The notes beneath the pieces were generated by a model. That model was given only the letters and a program-made list of their open reading frames with translations. It was not told where the DNA came from and searched no databases. The position numbers were made by a program, and so were the translations under genes. Shown here piece by piece: positions 4,465-7,639 of a DNA stretch of 7,639 nt. Where the stretch lies: positions 1-7,639 of the forward strand of contig VEOV01000083.1 of NCBI GenBank assembly GCA_012026855.1, written 5' to 3'. This DNA comes from Geobacter sp. (lineage in GTDB: Bacteria > Desulfobacterota > Desulfuromonadia > Geobacterales > DSM-12255). Each line of letters begins with the position of its first letter. Position 1 is the stretch's first letter.

Positions 4465-6897
4465 ATGAGTATCAAGAAGTCAGCAGTCTTATTCAGCGTC
4501 GCACTTTCAATGGCAGCTTTCATGAACGGCTGCAGTTCCTCAACCAAGGATAATGCAAACTCCGGCAACGTCGCCAAAGTAGACGAAGCCAAGTGTGCCC
4601 AGTGTCACGGCAGTGCCCGTGAAAAACTGACCGGGCGGGTGATCTATGATGACTATGCCATGTCAGTGCATGCGCTCAATTCGGTTGGCTGTCAGGATTG
4701 TCACGGCGGCGGTGCCGAGCACAACGGCGTAGGCCCCATCCCCTTCCCGAAACCGAGCTACAAGCAGTGCCGGACATGCCACAACGACCCGGGGAATACC
4801 ATAGCAAGCAATTACTCGGGATCTAAGCACTTCAGCGTCGCGATCGAGAATGAAGAAGGCGAACCTTGCCAACGCTGCCACACCCACCAGGGAGCCGTGT
4901 TGGCAGCCCAGTTCGGCTTCACAGGTGACAAAACAGTCATGGCTGCACTGGTAAACGCGCCTGGTATGATTCCCGACCCAGAGCCGATCAAGTGCAACAC
5001 CTGCCACATCACTCACAAACCACAAGATTTGCGAGTTGATGCCGGCTGGCTGCCAAGTACCACCGTAGGAGCTGCTGTAGCAAGTACAAACAACCAATAT
5101 CGCCTCTGCACCCAGTGCCATACCTATATCATGCCGGATGGTAGACTGGTCGCCACAGCTACCGGTGGAACGACCACTTCAGCTTATGAGCATGATTCTT
5201 CGTGGTACAGGGTTATTGCCACTACTCATTACGATAATCCTGCAACAGGCGCAGTTGAGGGTTACGGCATCGACATGACCAGTGCCAATCCATGTTTCGA
5301 TTGCCACGGCCATGAGTCCAAGACCAATACTGGCACATTAACCCGCAATTCTGCCGGTAAATACGTTCTTAATACCGCTGTTGAAGCAACCATTTACACT
5401 GATTGGGCAAAATCAGCCCATGCCGGCAACCTTCTTGCTGCCAAATACGCTGCACAGGATGCCTATCCCAAGAAAAGTGACGGCACCTATGACAGATCTG
5501 TCGGCATGACTAATAATGTCATGGCAGCAGCTCATACTGGCGGCCAATTTGCTGGCAGCAGAAATGCAAACAGACTCTGTGTCCGTTGCCACACTGAAAC
5601 CGGCTTCAAAGAATACTATGTGACTACTGGCGATGTAACGGCTACAACCCCAACGGTTGCCAAGACCGAAATCCTTACCTGCCGTGGCTGCCACTCCAAC
5701 GCCGCTACTGGCGCACTGCGTGTTATGAAAGGCGCCAAAGCTGCCCCGAACTATACCACAGACCTGGGCCACACCCCCGTAATGACCAACACGGCTACCG
5801 GCTACGCTCTTGCCTACGGCAAAAAACCCTTCCCAGACGTTGCCGGCTCTAACCTCTGCATCACCTGCCACGATGGCCGCACTGGCGATCCTGCAGAACA
5901 GGTAACGAACTATAACACCGGTGCAGCCATCACCACCCCCAACGGTCCCCATGACATGCCGGCTGCTGCCGTCATGTACTTGAAAATGGGTTATCTGAAC
6001 CTCTCAACCGGTGCAGGGGCCACTTCTTCTGCCGCCTATCGCAAAACGCTGATGTCCGACCAGGATGGCGGTTCTGTAACAAGCACCCACCGCAAACTGG
6101 GCACTCCAGCCATTATCGGTGATACTCACAAGAACAAGGACGGCGTAGCCACCTTCGCCACTGCCGATTTAGCCGGAAAACTGGCTAGCAACGGTCCGTG
6201 CGCAACCTGCCACCTTGGAGGCAGCCATAGCCTGCAAATCGACCAGAAAGCAATTGCGGCTGTATGTAACCGCTGTCACTCTTCAGAGGGCGGCAACGAC
6301 ATCACCACTATTGCAGCCTTCCAGCAGCACTTCCTTGAGCCACAGTCTGAAGTGTTCCAAAATGCCATAGCGCTGGCCTATGAAGCCTTCAATAGCAAAG
6401 CAGGCCAGAATGCCATTCGGTTCGCTAAGACCACCAGCGGCTCTTGGAGAGCTTATGCAAAAGCTTCGTTCGACACCAACTACGCTGCCTACATAGCCGG
6501 AACTGGTGCAGAGCCGACTAGTGCAGTCGCAGCAGATTACACAAGTGCCGCAGCTGCATATGGGAGCCAGGAAAAGATGTTCGGTGCCCTTGGCAACGTA
6601 CGGCTATTTGTCAGGGACACAGCTGCCTACGCGCATGCCCGGACCTACACCCGTCGCCTGTTGTACGATTCAATCGACTACTTGGATGACGGCAGCCTGA
6701 ACATGACTGTTGGGGCAACCGCACTCGCACGTTCAGCTGTTTCCACCTCGCTCGTCAGCGGTTTTTACGGCAAGGGTGCAACCGCCTACACCGACAACAC
6801 CCTCACAACACCGGCATCCGGCACCACCGAGAGCATACTCTTCATCCTCGGCTGGAGCCGTTCGACCGGTGCTTGGAATGCAGTAGAGCGCCCCTAA
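4465..6897 (+). CDS. Dodecaheme outer-membrane lipoprotein cytochrome c (OmcB type)
   Basis: An 810-residue cytochrome with twelve CXXCH sites starting at residues 44, 76, 102, 135, 177, 215, 277, 372, 406, 465, 579 and 601. A signal peptide is followed by a lipobox-like FMNGC with Cys23 then Ser-Ser-Ser, so lipid anchoring is likely, although Met at -3 and Asn at -2 are not the classic residues. Hemes are dense up to about residue 280 and sparser afterwards. The last 205 residues hold none and look partly helical, then Ala/Thr/Gly/Ser-rich. The stretch CQDCHGGGAEHNGVGPIPFPKP (76-97) resembles the OmcB family as I recall it. OmcB-type proteins are the outward terminus of the conduit, reducing Fe(III), Mn(IV) or electrodes; the acceptor here cannot be read from sequence. 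The start has AGAGGAGG (4451-4458) 6 nt before ATG. It is the last gene of the operon, with a strong terminator 29 bp after its TAA. Confidence 0.88.
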   Translation: MSIKKSAVLFSVALSMAAFMNGCSSSTKDNANSGNVAKVDEAKCAQCHGSAREKLTGRVIYDDYAMSVHALNSVGCQDCHGGGAEHNGVGPIPFPKPSYKQCRTCHNDPGNTIASNYSGSKHFSVAIENEEGEPCQRCHTHQGAVLAAQFGFTGDKTVMAALVNAPGMIPDPEPIKCNTCHITHKPQDLRVDAGWLPSTTVGAAVASTNNQYRLCTQCHTYIMPDGRLVATATGGTTTSAYEHDSSWYRVIATTHYDNPATGAVEGYGIDMTSANPCFDCHGHESKTNTGTLTRNSAGKYVLNTAVEATIYTDWAKSAHAGNLLAAKYAAQDAYPKKSDGTYDRSVGMTNNVMAAAHTGGQFAGSRNANRLCVRCHTETGFKEYYVTTGDVTATTPTVAKTEILTCRGCHSNAATGALRVMKGAKAAPNYTTDLGHTPVMTNTATGYALAYGKKPFPDVAGSNLCITCHDGRTGDPAEQVTNYNTGAAITTPNGPHDMPAAAVMYLKMGYLNLSTGAGATSSAAYRKTLMSDQDGGSVTSTHRKLGTPAIIGDTHKNKDGVATFATADLAGKLASNGPCATCHLGGSHSLQIDQKAIAAVCNRCHSSEGGNDITTIAAFQQHFLEPQSEVFQNAIALAYEAFNSKAGQNAIRFAKTTSGSWRAYAKASFDTNYAAYIAGTGAEPTSAVAADYTSAAAAYGSQEKMFGALGNVRLFVRDTAAYAHARTYTRRLLYDSIDYLDDGSLNMTVGATALARSAVSTSLVSGFYGKGATAYTDNTLTTPASGTTESILFILGWSRSTGAWNAVERP

Positions 6898-6926
6898 TCT
6901 GAACTGAAAATTGCCTGACATTTCAC

Positions 6927-6957
6927 GCCCCGCCTCACTTGAGGCGGGGCTTTTTTT
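6927..6957 (+). terminator. Intrinsic terminator of the porin-cytochrome operon
   Basis: GCCCCGCCTC (6927-6936), loop ACTT, and GAGGCGGGGC (6941-6950) form a perfect 10-bp GC-rich stem, followed by seven T residues (6951-6957). It starts 29 bp after the cytochrome stop codon and closes the three-gene operon. Confidence 0.96.
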
Positions 6958-7146
6958 ACTCATGGGCCACAATTCAGTGCAAGCAACTGTCAGAATTTGA
7001 TTATCTCCTGCCGAGAAAATTCGGCATCAAACAGGTACCGGCACAATCAGATATTAACCTGAATTTGTTCAATAAATGGTTTTCACTTCACACAAAATCT
7101 GCCACAATAAATCGCAAATTGGGAGTTGCCTTCAAGGAGTTTATAT

Positions 7147-7491
7147 TTGAAATACCGACTGAGGATAGGCGTTGCTATCTTGTTACTGCTTGTTGCTGGA
7201 TCATCCCACTGTATGGTCTACATGTGGCAGGACTCATCTGGCGTAACCCACTATACTAACAAGGATTATGAGATTCCCCCCCGTTACAGTTCCCGAGTGA
7301 AAATACTTTATCCTGAAACAGCTGAAAAACCGGCCGGACAAACAGACGCTACTAGAGAGCAGGTGATTGCTGAGTCACCACACAAACCGCCTACCCCGGT
7401 TGTTGCAGCACAGCCACTTCCAGCTACCCCACTTTCAGCACCGCACAAAAGAGTAAAAAAACCGGGGAGAGCCTTTTCAGACGAAGAGTAA
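7147..7491 (+). CDS. Small secreted DUF4124-like protein
   Basis: A 114-residue protein of unknown function. Residues 1-22 form a signal peptide (MKYRLR, then GVAILLLLVAGSSHC). The following VYMWQDSSGVTHYTNKDYE (24-42) is the short W-x-D-x-x-G-x-x-H-Y/F-T/S signature of the DUF4124 domain, found at the N-terminus of many exported proteobacterial proteins. The rest is Pro/Ala/Thr-rich and ends in a basic stretch (HKRVKKPGR) and an acidic tail (SDEE), probably disordered. The start is TTG at 7147, set by AAGGAG (7134-7139) with a 7-nt gap; a TTG at 7126 would add seven residues but has a poor ribosome site. The gene lies alone between the operon terminator and a bidirectional terminator next to an rRNA operon. 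No promoter was convincing. The family call is moderate and no function is assigned. Confidence 0.7.
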   Translation: MKYRLRIGVAILLLLVAGSSHCMVYMWQDSSGVTHYTNKDYEIPPRYSSRVKILYPETAEKPAGQTDATREQVIAESPHKPPTPVVAAQPLPATPLSAPHKRVKKPGRAFSDEE

Positions 7492-7528
7492 TTGAGCAAC
7501 TTGAAGATAGTATGGTTTGGCGGGCAAT

Positions 7529-7561
7529 AAAAAAAGGGCTTCCATTTCTGGAAGCCCTTTT
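7529..7561. terminator. Bidirectional intrinsic terminator between the DUF4124-like gene and the rRNA operon
   Basis: GGGCTTCC (7536-7543), loop ATTTCT, and GGAAGCCC (7550-7557) form a perfect 8-bp stem. It has a seven-base A tract on its left (7529-7535) and four T on its right (7558-7561). Read on the minus strand it is a strong terminator with a seven-U tail about 14 bp after the 5S rRNA. Read on the plus strand it ends the small gene's transcript with a shorter U run. Confidence 0.93.
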
Positions 7562-7570
7562 CAATTTAAT

Positions 7571-7639
7571 TCCCGGCGGCGATCTACTCTCCCACACAGC
7601 TACCCGTGCAGTACCATCGACCCTGAGGGGCTTAACTTC
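7571..7639 (-). rRNA. rrf: 5S ribosomal RNA, 3' part (cut by window edge)
   Basis: On the minus strand the sequence reads GAAGTTAAGCCCCTCAGGG, then GATGGTACTGC, then GTGGGAGAGTAG, then ATCGCCGCCGGGA. These are the conserved blocks of bacterial 5S rRNA from the middle to the 3' end (GAAGUUAAGC, GAUGGUACUGC and GUGGGAGAGUAGG). About 69 nt of the roughly 115-nt molecule is present; the 5' part is beyond the window. The exact 3' end is uncertain by a few bases. A strong terminator follows directly, so this is the distal end of an rRNA operon transcribed leftward. Confidence 0.95.

Noticed and set aside
5413..5952. 179-codon open frame on the minus strand inside the dodecaheme cytochrome gene
   Set aside because: A composition shadow of the GC-rich cytochrome coding strand, with no ribosome site and no recognisable domain.
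6939..7259. 106-codon plus-strand open frame
   Set aside because: It begins inside the operon terminator hairpin and overlaps the better-supported DUF4124-like gene in another frame.

Overview
The window looks like a chromosomal segment of a Geobacter-type bacterium (Desulfuromonadales/Geobacteraceae). The reasons are a porin-cytochrome conduit gene set in the order known from the ombB-omaB-omcB clusters of Geobacter, a GEMM-I family riboswitch in front of it, a hopanoid-synthesis radical SAM gene, and strong AGGAGG ribosome binding sites. No mobile element, CRISPR array or tRNA was seen.

Layout. Positions 3-494 (+) hold the 3' part of hpnH. It converges on, and overlaps by 18 bp, a PrmA-like methyltransferase at 477-1094 (-). 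Divergent from that, 33 bp away, is rsmI at 1128-1982 (+). A 534-bp gap (1983-2516) follows and is the most informative non-coding part of the window. In order it holds a cluster of AATCACA repeats, a good sigma-54 promoter (2119-2135), a GEMM-I aptamer (about 2230-2317), an overlapping intrinsic terminator (2298-2342), an AT-rich inverted repeat, and two copies of an 11-bp Shine-Dalgarno-containing sequence. The operon behind it is a beta-barrel porin (2517-3728), an octaheme periplasmic cytochrome (3744-4436) and a dodecaheme, probably lipid-anchored cytochrome (4465-6897). It is closed by a perfect 10-bp stem terminator (6927-6957). Then come a small secreted DUF4124-like protein (7147-7491), a bidirectional terminator (7529-7561), and the 3' part of a 5S rRNA on the minus strand (from about 7571 to the window edge), which marks the tail of an rRNA operon.

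How the parts work together. The porin is expected to form a sheath through the outer membrane. The octaheme cytochrome would feed electrons from the periplasm and the dodecaheme lipoprotein would pass them to outside acceptors (metal oxides, electrodes or partner cells), with 20 CXXCH heme sites in total. Transcription appears to start from a sigma-54 promoter and then pass a riboswitch-controlled terminator. Aligned to the Vibrio Vc2 c-di-GMP-I aptamer, the ligand-contacting position 20 is A instead of G. That is the signature of the GEMM-Ib subclass, which senses 3',3'-cyclic AMP-GMP (cAG) in Geobacter. The terminator arms reuse aptamer bases, so ligand binding should favour read-through (an ON switch). 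The main proposal is therefore a cyclic-dinucleotide-gated extracellular electron transfer conduit. The recognition of the parts is from sequence; ligand identity and switching direction are inference.
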